Part shown: positions 6,103 to 14,476 of the stretch, piece by piece
Layout: every line of letters starts with the position of its first letter
Position numbering within the stretch: the first letter of the stretch is position 1
Assembly (NCBI GenBank): GCA_910587105.1
Contig: CAJUMB010000066.1
Location: forward strand, 1 to 17,744
Direction of reading: 5' to 3'
DNA: 17,744 nucleotides
From: an uncultured Lachnospiraceae bacterium
GTDB lineage: Bacteria > Bacillota > Clostridia > Lachnospirales > Lachnospiraceae
The notes under the pieces: generated by a model
Databases searched by the model: none
What the model was told of the DNA's origin: nothing
What the model saw: only the letters and a program-made list of their open reading frames with translations
Program-made: the position numbers and the translations under genes

Positions 6103-8632
6103 GTATAATCCATATCGTATGGAAACACAGATACGTGTAAATGGAAAAATAATATCCGCAGATAGTATCCTTTATAAAGTCGTGAGAGGAAAAAGACTGC
6201 AGGAGTGGGTTGGAAAATTCCCGCAGATGTTGGTGGATGAGCTAAATACAGTAGATTTTGATATTGAATTTTATGGAATGTCCTTAGACTGGGATGATAT
6301 TGAAGATGCATTCACACATGCAAAGGCTGCTGGTGTGGTCAAAAAGCTTGATATGAAGTTTACAGAAGGAAGATCAGATGAAGACATTAGTGAAAAGATA
6401 GTAAGTGTATTTACTGATCTTCAGCAAGGACCTGTTGATGACTTTAGGAATCCAAAGTTGATTAGAGCATTTGCAAGTATTAATAACGCAGTATTTCCTA
6501 TCAATGTAATTGCGACAATGAGTTCTGGAAAGTCTACCCTTATTAATGCTCTTTTGGGAAAGAGACTAATGCCTTCCAAGAATGAGGCCTGCACTGCTAC
6601 AATCACAGAGATATTAGATAATGATAACGAGCAGTTTGAAGCGGTGGTTTACGATGAGAATGACAATATCCTTCAGGAAATTTCTAATTTGACTTATGAA
6701 ATCATGGCAGAATTAAATGATAATTCGGATGTTCATAAAATAGCAGCAGAAGGAAATATTCCATTCCTTGATGCAAGAAGTACAGCGCTTATGCTTGTAG
6801 ACACTCCCGGACCGAATAACTCCCAGAATCAGGATCATAAGAATACAACATACAGAGCAATTAATAGTGACTCTAATAATTTGATTTTATATGTCCTGAA
6901 TGGCACACAGTTATCAACGAATGATGATGCCTCACTGCTGTCTTATGTTGCTGATCAGATAAAAAAAGGAGGCAAGCAGGTCAGGGACCGGTTTCTCTTT
7001 GTGATTAATAAGATGGATGGATTTAATCCAGAAGAGGAAGACATTGGAAAGGCAATTAAAGCTGCTAAGACATATCTTGCTTCTTATGGCATTGAAGATC
7101 CACAGCTATTTCCATGTTCAGCGTACACAGCATTAAATATAAAGACGTATTTAGAGGGTATTGATATTGATAATCTGACAAGAAGCGAGGAAAGAAGACT
7201 TCCGTCTGCAGCGCGTGATACGCTTCCGATGATCGATAAGTTTATTGATTATGAATCTATGCATTTAGAACAGTATTCAACATTGTCCCCCAGTGCTCAG
7301 AGGGAACTGGACTATAGGCTTAGCCAGGCTGAAAAGAACGAAGATACGAAAGAGCAGGCGTTAATCCATTGCGGCATTTATTCTATTGAAGCTGCGATAA
7401 CGGCATATGTTAAGAAGTATGCAAAGACAAAGAAGGTTAAGGATCTGGTTGAGTCGTTCCAGGAAGTTTTGGAAAGTACACAAATTCTTGCCCGGGCAAA
7501 GACACAGGTTGCTACAGATGAGGAGGCCGCAAAAGCTTGTGCTGAAAGAGCAGCAGCGGTGAAAGCAAAAATTGATAATGGAAAAGAAGCGGAAGTCTTT
7601 AAGAAAAGAATTGCTGCGCTTAATCCCATAGAATCCATTGAAGATAAAGCAGAGGTATTAACGGCAGAAGCCGTTCGGAAAACCAGCCGTGTATTTGAAC
7701 CATACGGCGATGAAATCACCAATAGGGAAGAAGCAAAGAGATTAGTTGCACAGTTTACTATGATGAGTTCAGACAGTATCGCTGAACTTATTTCTGAACT
7801 TGAAAGTGTTATCAATCAGGAAGTAATGGAAACAGGAGAACATATTCTTATTGAATATCAGGAAAAGCTGACAAAAATCGATGAGGATGTTGCAGATAAA
7901 CAGCTTGATTTTGATACGGTTGACCTGATTAAAGGTGCATTGAACAGTATGAAAGAGAATGCTGCCGTATGGTGTTCGGATGAATTTGTTGCAGAAACGG
8001 TTGATGATGTCGGCGAAGTCTCTTACGAGGAAAAAGTCTATTATGAGAAAGTAGGACAGGAAGAAGAAGAAGTACCGGATGGTACAGAAAAAGTAAAAGT
8101 CGGAACAAAAAAAGTAAAAATTGGATCTCATAAAGAGAGAACAGGAACCAGAACAGTAAGGAATCCAGAAAGAGAAGGTATCTTCGGTCGCTTTAAGTTC
8201 TGGAAACCAAAGTATATTGAAGAAGATGTTTATGAGACTGTTGATGATTATAAGGATGAGGATGTTTATGAAACAGTAATCAAATATAAGACCGTAATGA
8301 GGGATATCTACGAAGAACATCGGGAGCAAATTGAGAAATTTTCAGTAGAAACCAGCGTAATACAGAGCGGTTTAGTCAGTAAGTTGAGCAGAACGATCGA
8401 CGAAGGAATTGGAGCTGCGTTAAGCTATGCAGAAGATCAGATTGACAGGATAAAGAATCAGTTTACAGGCATTTTTGACGAGCTGGATGCCCTTATTAAG
8501 CAGAAATATACAGAATTAGAGCAGTGTGCCAGTGATCAGAAAACAAAAGAGGCTGAACTGGAGAAGAATAAGAGATTACTTGGATGGATAGAAGCCAACA
8601 AGAAAGAGATTGACAACATTCTTGATATTTAG
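6083..8632 (+). CDS. Dynamin-like GTPase with stalk and charged hairpin (849 aa)
   Basis: AGGAGG precedes ATG 6083, inside the end of the previous gene. Residues 1-90 form a distinct N-terminal domain (VYVKYNPYRMETQIRVNGK, then DFDIEFYGMSLDWDDIEDAF). The GTPase domain has G1 NVIATMSSGKSTLINALLG (141-159), a G2 Thr in EACTATITE, G3 LVDTPGP (238-244), G4 NKMD (309-312) and G5 PCSAYTA (344-350). Residues 400-640 are long, mostly charged helices, as expected of a bundle-signalling/stalk region. From 648 to 745 there is an unusual alternating charged, Tyr- and Val-rich stretch that appears to run out and back around an aromatic-basic tip, GIFGRFKFWKPK (699-710). More coiled helix follows to the end (750-849). 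By analogy with dynamins the tip could contact lipid. There is no transmembrane helix. Likely role: GTP-driven membrane remodelling during a defence or delivery response. Function within this cluster is inferred. Confidence 0.88.
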   Translation: MAQVYVKYNPYRMETQIRVNGKIISADSILYKVVRGKRLQEWVGKFPQMLVDELNTVDFDIEFYGMSLDWDDIEDAFTHAKAAGVVKKLDMKFTEGRSDEDISEKIVSVFTDLQQGPVDDFRNPKLIRAFASINNAVFPINVIATMSSGKSTLINALLGKRLMPSKNEACTATITEILDNDNEQFEAVVYDENDNILQEISNLTYEIMAELNDNSDVHKIAAEGNIPFLDARSTALMLVDTPGPNNSQNQDHKNTTYRAINSDSNNLILYVLNGTQLSTNDDASLLSYVADQIKKGGKQVRDRFLFVINKMDGFNPEEEDIGKAIKAAKTYLASYGIEDPQLFPCSAYTALNIKTYLEGIDIDNLTRSEERRLPSAARDTLPMIDKFIDYESMHLEQYSTLSPSAQRELDYRLSQAEKNEDTKEQALIHCGIYSIEAAITAYVKKYAKTKKVKDLVESFQEVLESTQILARAKTQVATDEEAAKACAERAAAVKAKIDNGKEAEVFKKRIAALNPIESIEDKAEVLTAEAVRKTSRVFEPYGDEITNREEAKRLVAQFTMMSSDSIAELISELESVINQEVMETGEHILIEYQEKLTKIDEDVADKQLDFDTVDLIKGALNSMKENAAVWCSDEFVAETVDDVGEVSYEEKVYYEKVGQEEEEVPDGTEKVKVGTKKVKIGSHKERTGTRTVRNPEREGIFGRFKFWKPKYIEEDVYETVDDYKDEDVYETVIKYKTVMRDIYEEHREQIEKFSVETSVIQSGLVSKLSRTIDEGIGAALSYAEDQIDRIKNQFTGIFDELDALIKQKYTELEQCASDQKTKEAELEKNKRLLGWIEANKKEIDNILDI

Positions 8633-8643
8633 GAGGTCTGGGC

Positions 8644-9330
8644 GTGTTAGCGGAAGTAAAAAAATGTGCGGATAAGGGAGACATAACAGGTCTCCGATAT
8701 ATTTTTGCGGATTGTTTAGATGTTGACCCAACATTCGAGAAATATCGTGCAGAGTATGAGTTTTGCAAGGGTATTGACGGGATGTTTGAAGGGTTTGAGG
8801 ATCTGAATGGAATTATATTAGATGAGAACAGGTGGGATTTGCAATATTGGATACAGTTAAAGCTCGATCTCAAGAAAAATTTTTCTCAGGAAAGATTTGA
8901 ACACATGATGAAAGTTGCACAAATAGTCTACGCGGACAAGATAGAACGGCTTCTGGCTGAGAGAAAAGCGAAAAAGGCTGTTGCAGAGAAAAAGCGGGAG
9001 AAACCAGCCCCTGAGACAAGTCGGCCTGCAAAGATGGAGTCTTCAGTTGTAAAAGAAGTAATTCCTACAGCAGATACGCAAAAAAGGATGACTGAATCTG
9101 AAATGCAGGAAAAACGTTTGGAGGAAAAAAGAAAAGCTCTTGAATTGGAGAATCAGAAAGCTGAGGCTGAACAACAGACTCAAAGAGCCAGAATTGAAGC
9201 GGAAAAAAGAAAAAATGGAGTGCAGTCCACAACACAGGAAGGAGATTACGAATCAAAAAAATTCAGGGGGATTGTGTTGGCCATAACCGTAGTAATAATT
9301 GTGGGAGTTGTAATGGCAATTCTTCGGTGA
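8644..9330 (+). CDS. Coiled-coil protein with C-terminal membrane anchor (228 aa)
   Basis: Starts at GTG 8644, 11 bases after the GTPase stop, with AGGAGG at 8631-8636. Residues 1-105 form a compact domain (VKKCADKGDITGLRYIFAD, then WDLQYWIQLKLDLKKNFS and RFEHMMKVAQIVYADKIERL) that I cannot name but which looks conserved. Residues 106-200 are Lys/Glu/Gln-rich and predicted coiled coil (MQEKRLEEKRKALELENQKA). Residues 208-227 form a single hydrophobic helix, GIVLAITVVIIVGVVMAIL, ending two residues from the terminus. This is a tail-anchored layout: no signal peptide, N-terminus in the cytoplasm. The placement directly after the dynamin genes suggests a membrane recruitment factor. The stop overlaps the next start (GTGA). 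Confidence 0.75.
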   Translation: MLAEVKKCADKGDITGLRYIFADCLDVDPTFEKYRAEYEFCKGIDGMFEGFEDLNGIILDENRWDLQYWIQLKLDLKKNFSQERFEHMMKVAQIVYADKIERLLAERKAKKAVAEKKREKPAPETSRPAKMESSVVKEVIPTADTQKRMTESEMQEKRLEEKRKALELENQKAEAEQQTQRARIEAEKRKNGVQSTTQEGDYESKKFRGIVLAITVVIIVGVVMAILR

Positions 9331-9731
9331 CACAATCCCCGAAAATGACAACGAATACTGCAAATAGGAGACTTACAAAGGGACCTGGATATTTAACGAT
9401 ATATCAATCTGATTTCCGAAAAGCCGAATTATCAAATCAGACATTAAGAGTTACTGATATAAAAAGCGGGAAAAGCTGTATTTATCAAAAAATATTGGAT
9501 AGTAATGAAAAACAAAAAATTGAACATCGAAGTGAAAACTGGAAACGGTGGTCCGACCATAGTTTAGAGTATTGGATTCTCGAACAAAGAAATACATCTA
9601 ATAAACCGTTAGGAATAGTAAAAATTATATTAAAAAGAGATTCGTTTGAAAAGGGAGTTCTTTCAAGAAAGATAATAGCTCGGAATGAAAATGCCTGGAG
9701 GTATTATGCTAAGAAGGGAGCAGAGGTATGA
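9327..9731 (+). CDS. Small hypothetical protein (134 aa)
   Basis: Starts at GTG 9327 in a GTGA overlap with the anchored protein and ends in an ATGA overlap with the ATPase gene, so translation is probably coupled on both sides. The protein is basic, with Trp/Tyr-rich segments (GPGYLTIYQSDFRKAELSNQ, then RSENWKRWSDHSLEYWILEQ). It has no membrane helix, signal peptide or catalytic motif that I recognise. Its predicted mix of short strands and helices could be a small adaptor domain. Position suggests a partner of the ATPase. An internal ATG at 9345 is an alternative start, but the overlap favours 9327. Confidence 0.6.
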   Translation: MTQSPKMTTNTANRRLTKGPGYLTIYQSDFRKAELSNQTLRVTDIKSGKSCIYQKILDSNEKQKIEHRSENWKRWSDHSLEYWILEQRNTSNKPLGIVKIILKRDSFEKGVLSRKIIARNENAWRYYAKKGAEV

Positions 9732-12700
9732 AATGGGATGGGGAAAAGCAGGATATAATATCCAATAATATTCAGCCTCCCTTTGTCGAGACACCAAAGG
9801 AAATGGTATTGCCGGAAAAAATTGTCTGCAATAGACTTTACGCTGAACCAGAAAGCTTAGATATGAGCCTTCTTCAGAGCAATTTGGGAAATTGTTTAAG
9901 TATAATTGATGATGAAGTCATGAAGGGTTACGTTACGAGGCTGGAACAATTGCCTATTATCAGGCCGGATACTTGTATTGACAAAGATATGAAAGATATT
10001 CATTTTTTTAAAATATCAGAATTGGTATATCAGGAAGATGAGTTTTCTGTTGATAAACTGGCGATGGCCTTTCATGCACTTTCCAACCGCCCCTGTACCT
10101 TGGTCTTAATGCTTAAAAGTGATAGTGAACAGACAGAGTTCTATTTAGGCGCTAGGCCTAATGGAGAAAATTCTGCGGGCACACTATTTCAAATGATTAA
10201 GCAGAGCCTGCTGGGGTTCTTCCCTGGCAGCAAGATAACGGAGTATTATGATGAAGACATGAAGAAAGATATGAAGGCAATTCAGCCGGGCTGTGTATCA
10301 AGTGTGACGTGTGTGGCTGATTACAAGCAGGATACGGTTACTAATAAAGATTTCATTCAGGGGCTTGAAAAGTTCGTGTATGCAATGCAAAATCAAAAAT
10401 ACACAGCAGTATTCATCGCAGATAGTCTGAACTATGATGATTTGACGGCACGAAGACGTGAATATGAGCGGATTTTTACGCAAATTTCCCCCTTTGCAAA
10501 TATGCAGATGAATTTTATGGTTTCAGATGGAGGAAGTACATCGTCTGGCAGCAGTGAAGGCAGCACAAGGAGTAAAACTCATACAGATACAAAAGGAGCT
10601 GCTGAATCAGAGACGGACACGAAAACATATACGACAGGGTCTTCCGGGACAGTGGGGATAACAGATACAGATACTCATACAGATACCGAATCAGAAACTG
10701 ACAGTAAGACACACACTATGGGAACGACAGATGGGACAAGCAGGACAGTGACTGATGGGACTTCTGTTAGTAGCTATAAAGGACTCTCATCAAATATTGG
10801 TTTACAAATGGGGATATTTACAATCGGCGGTGGAAAAAATGCTGGAGTGACTGCGGGTAAAAGTCATTCTGTTGCAAAGGGAATCAGCCACTCGGAATCA
10901 GTTTCGGATTCCATTTCAAAGACGCTGGCACACGGATTTAGTGATTCCCACGGCCATAGTGATAGCAGGAGTTATGGAACCTCAGAAAGTGACAGCACGT
11001 CTAAAAGCAGGGGGCTTAGTACTACGGAAAGTACTTCAGATACCATTGGTGAGTCTTTCAATTTGGTAAACACGAAAACAATGACTGATACCTTTGGGAC
11101 TTCAAAGGGAGTTACCCTGAATGCACAAAATATGACATTGAGTATGGCATTGCAGCGGATAGAGAAACATTTGAAACGAATGGAAGAATGCGAAAGTTTT
11201 GGAATGTGGAATTTTGCAGCTTATTTTCTTGGGGAGACAGCGGCCGAAACTGAAACAGCCGCCAATACCTATAAGTCAGTGATTGCCGGCGCCGATAGTG
11301 GAATTGAGCGCAGTGCGATTAATTCATGGACAGATCATGAGTCTGTTAGGAATTTGTATGAATATATACAGAATTTTCTCCATCCGCAGTTTGTATACAC
11401 AGGGTTTAGTTATGATGGGGATCGTTATATTGCTGTAAACCCATCTGCAGTGGTTAGTACAAATGAACTTGCCATTCATATGGGGCTGCCAAGACACTCG
11501 GTGAGAGGGCTTCCAGTTGTTGAACATGCTCAATTCGCCCAGGAGGTGATTACAGGGAAGAAAAGTTTGGATAAGGGCATTCATTTAGGAAAAATATATA
11601 ATCTTGGACAGCAGACAGAAACAAAAGTTAAACTGGATGTAAACAGTCTTTCCATGCATACATTTATTACAGGCTCTACAGGAGCTGGAAAATCAAATGC
11701 TGTATATCATCTGATTTCTGAAATAAGGAGGATAGGAATCCCATTTTTGATTGTTGAGCCAGCTAAAGGCGAATACAAAAAGGTATTCAAAGACGTTAGA
11801 TGCTTTGGGACAAATCCGAAACAGGGAGAAATATTGAAGATTAATCCGTTTTCTTTCCCTGAAGAAATCCATGTTTTGGAGCACATAGACAGGATTGTTG
11901 AAATCTTTAATGTCTGCTGGCCTATGTATGCAGCAATGCCGGCAGTATTAAAGGATTCAATAGAACAGGCATATATAGCTGCAGGATGGGATCTGGACAC
12001 ATCAGAGAATACTAAAATACCAGGATTATTTCCCACATTTGATGATGTGTTAAGAGAATTAAATATAACAATTAATAAGTCTGATTACTCTACAGATACC
12101 AAGGGGGATTACATAGGATCTCTTTCAACAAGGCTCAAGTCATTGACCAATGGAATGAATGGAAGAATTTTTGTCAGCGATGAATTAGATCTGGCAGACC
12201 TTTTTGACAGGAATGCAGTTATCGACATCAGCAGGATAGGAGCTATGGAAACAAAATCTCTTATCATGGGTCTGATAGTTCTAAAACTCCAGGAATACCG
12301 CATGGCTAAGGCAAGTGAGATGAATTCACCGCTTAAGCATATTACAGTTCTTGAGGAAGCCCATAATCTGCTAAAAAAGACATCCACAGAGCAGAGTGCA
12401 GAGTCTTCAAATATGATTGGAAAATCAGTGGAAATGCTTACAAATACCATTGCCGAAATAAGGACATATGGCGAAGGGTTTGTAATTGTTGATCAGGCGC
12501 CGAGCTTATTGGACACTGCCGCTATCCGAAATACGAATACAAAGATTGTATTAAGACTTCCCGAAAGTACTGATAGAGAGCTCACTGGTAAAGCCATTGC
12601 ATTAAAAGAGTCACAATTTGGTGAATTATCAAAACTGCCAACCGGAGTAGCAGCGGTATATCAAAATGATTGGCAGGAAGCAGTATTATGTACCTTGCCA

Positions 12701-13183
12701 AAATATGAATCATATGATTTTGAATTGGCTCAGAAAAAACCTGAACATGCAGTGGAGACCCGGGATATAAAGAATAATAAGCTGCTTCATATGTTGCTCA
12801 AGAGAAATCTGACAGAGAAAGAACAATTGGGTGCCGTTGATAAAATTATGCTATCTAATGTTTCTGCAAAAGTCAGAAAGGAGCTTATTTTAAATTTGAA
12901 TAAGAGAAATAGGGCGTTTGAATGGGCAGTCGCTGATTTTATCAATAAAAATTATAAATTTACAGATGTGTTCCGGGGAACTTCAAAATGTGCAGATCTT
13001 GAAGAACTTAGCAATATTATCAGTCAGAACATTGAAGAAGAATTTGCTGATTTTGATAAGCGTGAACTGCTTTCCATTATCTATTATATTTGCAGAATAG
13101 AGCACGAAAAATATCCAGATAACATAGCAATTGAACAATTGCGGATAAATTACTTACGTGAGAAGGTGATGGAATGGAATTAG
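9728..13183 (+). CDS. HerA/DUF87-type ATPase with Ser/Thr-rich insert (1151 aa)
   Basis: ATG 9728 overlaps the preceding stop (ATGA). Residues 1-262 are an N-terminal domain of unknown type (LVLMLKSDSEQTEFYLGARP) with no membrane helix. Residues 264-460 are dominated by Ser, Thr, Gly, Asp and His. Residues 461-640 are mixed helix and strand, ending in a HerA-like barrel (VSTNELAIHMGLP, then LGKIYNL). The motor domain has Walker A ITGSTGAGKSNAV (647-659), the family motif IVEPAKGEYKKVF (675-687), Walker B HITVLEEAHNLL (871-882), and VIVDQAPSLLD (919-929) with NTNTKIVLRLP (935-945), where HerA/VirB4-type enzymes keep sensor and arginine-finger residues. A helical C-terminus runs from about 1000 to 1151. 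HerA-type hexamers move DNA, and in defence loci they partner with nucleases or Sir2 proteins; the related VirB4 group powers secretion. The 10-base overlap with the nuclease gene downstream points to joint action. It is far longer than typical HerA (about 500-600 residues) because of the N-terminal domain and insert. Confidence 0.85.
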   Translation: MKWDGEKQDIISNNIQPPFVETPKEMVLPEKIVCNRLYAEPESLDMSLLQSNLGNCLSIIDDEVMKGYVTRLEQLPIIRPDTCIDKDMKDIHFFKISELVYQEDEFSVDKLAMAFHALSNRPCTLVLMLKSDSEQTEFYLGARPNGENSAGTLFQMIKQSLLGFFPGSKITEYYDEDMKKDMKAIQPGCVSSVTCVADYKQDTVTNKDFIQGLEKFVYAMQNQKYTAVFIADSLNYDDLTARRREYERIFTQISPFANMQMNFMVSDGGSTSSGSSEGSTRSKTHTDTKGAAESETDTKTYTTGSSGTVGITDTDTHTDTESETDSKTHTMGTTDGTSRTVTDGTSVSSYKGLSSNIGLQMGIFTIGGGKNAGVTAGKSHSVAKGISHSESVSDSISKTLAHGFSDSHGHSDSRSYGTSESDSTSKSRGLSTTESTSDTIGESFNLVNTKTMTDTFGTSKGVTLNAQNMTLSMALQRIEKHLKRMEECESFGMWNFAAYFLGETAAETETAANTYKSVIAGADSGIERSAINSWTDHESVRNLYEYIQNFLHPQFVYTGFSYDGDRYIAVNPSAVVSTNELAIHMGLPRHSVRGLPVVEHAQFAQEVITGKKSLDKGIHLGKIYNLGQQTETKVKLDVNSLSMHTFITGSTGAGKSNAVYHLISEIRRIGIPFLIVEPAKGEYKKVFKDVRCFGTNPKQGEILKINPFSFPEEIHVLEHIDRIVEIFNVCWPMYAAMPAVLKDSIEQAYIAAGWDLDTSENTKIPGLFPTFDDVLRELNITINKSDYSTDTKGDYIGSLSTRLKSLTNGMNGRIFVSDELDLADLFDRNAVIDISRIGAMETKSLIMGLIVLKLQEYRMAKASEMNSPLKHITVLEEAHNLLKKTSTEQSAESSNMIGKSVEMLTNTIAEIRTYGEGFVIVDQAPSLLDTAAIRNTNTKIVLRLPESTDRELTGKAIALKESQFGELSKLPTGVAAVYQNDWQEAVLCTLPKYESYDFELAQKKPEHAVETRDIKNNKLLHMLLKRNLTEKEQLGAVDKIMLSNVSAKVRKELILNLNKRNRAFEWAVADFINKNYKFTDVFRGTSKCADLEELSNIISQNIEEEFADFDKRELLSIIYYICRIEHEKYPDNIAIEQLRINYLREKVMEWN
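10517..11107 (+). repeat. Ser/Thr-rich low-complexity coding tract in the ATPase
   Basis: About 197 codons of the ATPase gene encode near-repetitive Ser/Thr/Asp/Gly/His sequence with recurring elements such as ESETDTKTYT and ESETDSKTHT, THTDT, and SESxSxS. The alternation of Ser/Thr with other residues suggests an extended or beta-type, possibly disordered, tether. A hydrophobic island, GLQMGIFTIGG (about 358-368), interrupts it. At the DNA level the repeats are diverged, so recent tandem duplication is unlikely. Confidence 0.75.
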
Positions 13184-13872
13184 GGTATCTGGTCAGGGAC
13201 TTTCAAGGTACTTCCTCTCCATTGGAGCAGACAGAACACCAATTTGGGGATTTAGAATCGGAGAGGACATCTGAGATTGAATTTCCAAGTCTTAGCAGTG
13301 AGAAAGCAAATGATGCGGAGATAAGGTGGAACCCTGTTGATTCTGAGAGAGAATCTGTTGAATTACCACATATTGAAAATGGCTATTACAGCACATATGA
13401 AGAAAGAATAAAACAAACGCCTCGAGAGAATAGTGACCGGGGCGACTGGTCTGGCAAACGCGGGGAGTCAGAGTTTACACCCAATGATAAAGAAGTTAAG
13501 ATGATTCTTGAAAAATATGGGACACATAGTATCTCGTATAAGGATGGCATTCCTGATTTCTCTGAGGTGTCGGAAGCTACTGTTGAAATTGGGAATATGA
13601 CGGAGAACAGAGCTGAAAATTTCAAACAATGTGATGAAAAGTGTACCGAGCAATGGAATCAAGAGGGACGGGATGGAAGAACAGATTGGATAGCACGTGA
13701 TGTGAAAGCATGGCGTCAGGAAAATGGTTATTCCTGGCATGAGAGAAATGATATGAAGACCTGTGATCTCGTGCCAACAAAAGTTAATGATTATTCTGGA
13801 CATTTGGGAGGCGTTTCTGAGTGTAAGAAACGTGATTTTATTGAGTTGGGAGGAAGTGATTTCGATGAATAA
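13174..13872 (+). CDS. HNH/Endo VII-superfamily nuclease toxin-like protein (232 aa)
   Basis: ATG 13174 lies inside the end of the ATPase gene, with GAAGGTG upstream. Residues 1-105 are acidic, polar and probably disordered (MELGYLVRDFQGTSSPLEQT). Residues 107-222 match the C-terminal nuclease domain of polymorphic toxins: YKDGIPDFSEVSEATVEIGN, then NRAENFKQCDEKCTEQWN, then YSWHERNDMKTCDLVPTKVN and GHLGGVSECKKRD. The WHE (188-190), LVP (199-201) and GHLGG (209-213) elements are the family signature. The residue often His after VP-x3 is Asn here (VND, 204-206). Expected activity: metal-dependent cleavage of DNA or RNA. It lacks any leader, pre-toxin or repeat domain for export, unlike secreted toxins, so either the ATPase recruits it or it acts in its own cell. 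The next gene, overlapping by 8 bases, looks like its immunity protein. Confidence 0.75.
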   Translation: MELGYLVRDFQGTSSPLEQTEHQFGDLESERTSEIEFPSLSSEKANDAEIRWNPVDSERESVELPHIENGYYSTYEERIKQTPRENSDRGDWSGKRGESEFTPNDKEVKMILEKYGTHSISYKDGIPDFSEVSEATVEIGNMTENRAENFKQCDEKCTEQWNQEGRDGRTDWIARDVKAWRQENGYSWHERNDMKTCDLVPTKVNDYSGHLGGVSECKKRDFIELGGSDFDE

Positions 13873-14242
13873 AGTAAAAATAATAATATGGGGCAGAGAA
13901 CTAGAACTTGGAATTAAATATGATTGTTATTCAGGAGAAAAAGTTCTTGAATCTCAAACAGAGGCGTTGAATAAATTTTTGAATTTAAACAGAGAAGTTG
14001 ATTTTTCACTTGAAGAAGTAAAGAAGTATTGCACTAAAATGAATCGTGATGAAATAGGAACAGATACAATTGAGAATATTTTTAAGTATGTAGTTCCTAA
14101 GTATCTTTATGTTTCAAGGGAGAAAGAGAAACACGTTGTTGCTATAATGTGCAACTATAAATTCGATATGGAGAATGGAATAGCCGTTGTATTTGAAAAC
14201 GAACAGTTCAATAAAATTGGAACACAAGATATTATACTCTAA
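13865..14242 (+). CDS. Probable immunity protein, DUF6985-like (125 aa)
   Basis: ATG 13865 overlaps the end of the nuclease gene by 8 bases, with GGGAGGAAG about 11 bases upstream; the longer in-frame extension reads through the nuclease gene and is rejected. The sequence fits a family commonly found next to toxin genes: IKYDCYSGEKVLESQTEALN, then LEEVKKYCTKMNRDEIGTD, IENIFKYVVPKYLYV, VVAIMCNYKFDMENGIAVVF and the closing IGTQDIIL. It is acidic overall, without signal peptide or membrane helix. Likely role: a cytoplasmic antidote that binds the upstream nuclease. Its coding sequence is noticeably more AT-rich than the ATPase and nuclease genes, as often seen for exchanged toxin-immunity cassettes. 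Family naming is from memory. Confidence 0.72.
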   Translation: MNKVKIIIWGRELELGIKYDCYSGEKVLESQTEALNKFLNLNREVDFSLEEVKKYCTKMNRDEIGTDTIENIFKYVVPKYLYVSREKEKHVVAIMCNYKFDMENGIAVVFENEQFNKIGTQDIIL

Positions 14243-14476
14243 TCGTATTATTTGGGAGCATCCGAATTTCCTTGTAAGCATTCACAAAATATCGATTTAT
14301 GGGGGGTGTGAAAAATTTTACATAGAAATTCTGACATTCCTTATTTGCACAAAGTTTTTGGTGTGTTTCAGATTTAATTGACGAATACGTGTTCGGAAGA
14401 TTCCATCAAACAGGTATAAATACTGGGGGTGAGGGCATATTGAGATTCAAAAAGTGTCAACCAAATAGGATATTAT
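14243..14476. other. AT-rich gap dividing the cluster
   Basis: About 230 bp without a supported gene separates the nuclease/immunity pair from the next genes. It contains TATAAA (14415-14420) without a clear -35 and, near the right end, a strong GGGGGTGAGGG ribosome binding site (14425-14435) before TTG 14440. The TTG opens a 16-codon frame that ends at 14490, inside the next gene. No terminator hairpin is evident after the immunity gene, so read-through is possible. Confidence 0.4.

Noticed and set aside
7769..8329. 186-codon minus-strand frame
   Set aside because: Phe/Ile-rich antisense shadow of the large dynamin gene.
9728..13183. Reading the ATPase as a type VII secretion EssC/FtsK motor
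   Set aside because: One P-loop ATPase domain with HerA/DUF87 motifs (EPAKGEYK, LEEAHN), no FHA or membrane domains, and no WXG100 genes nearby.
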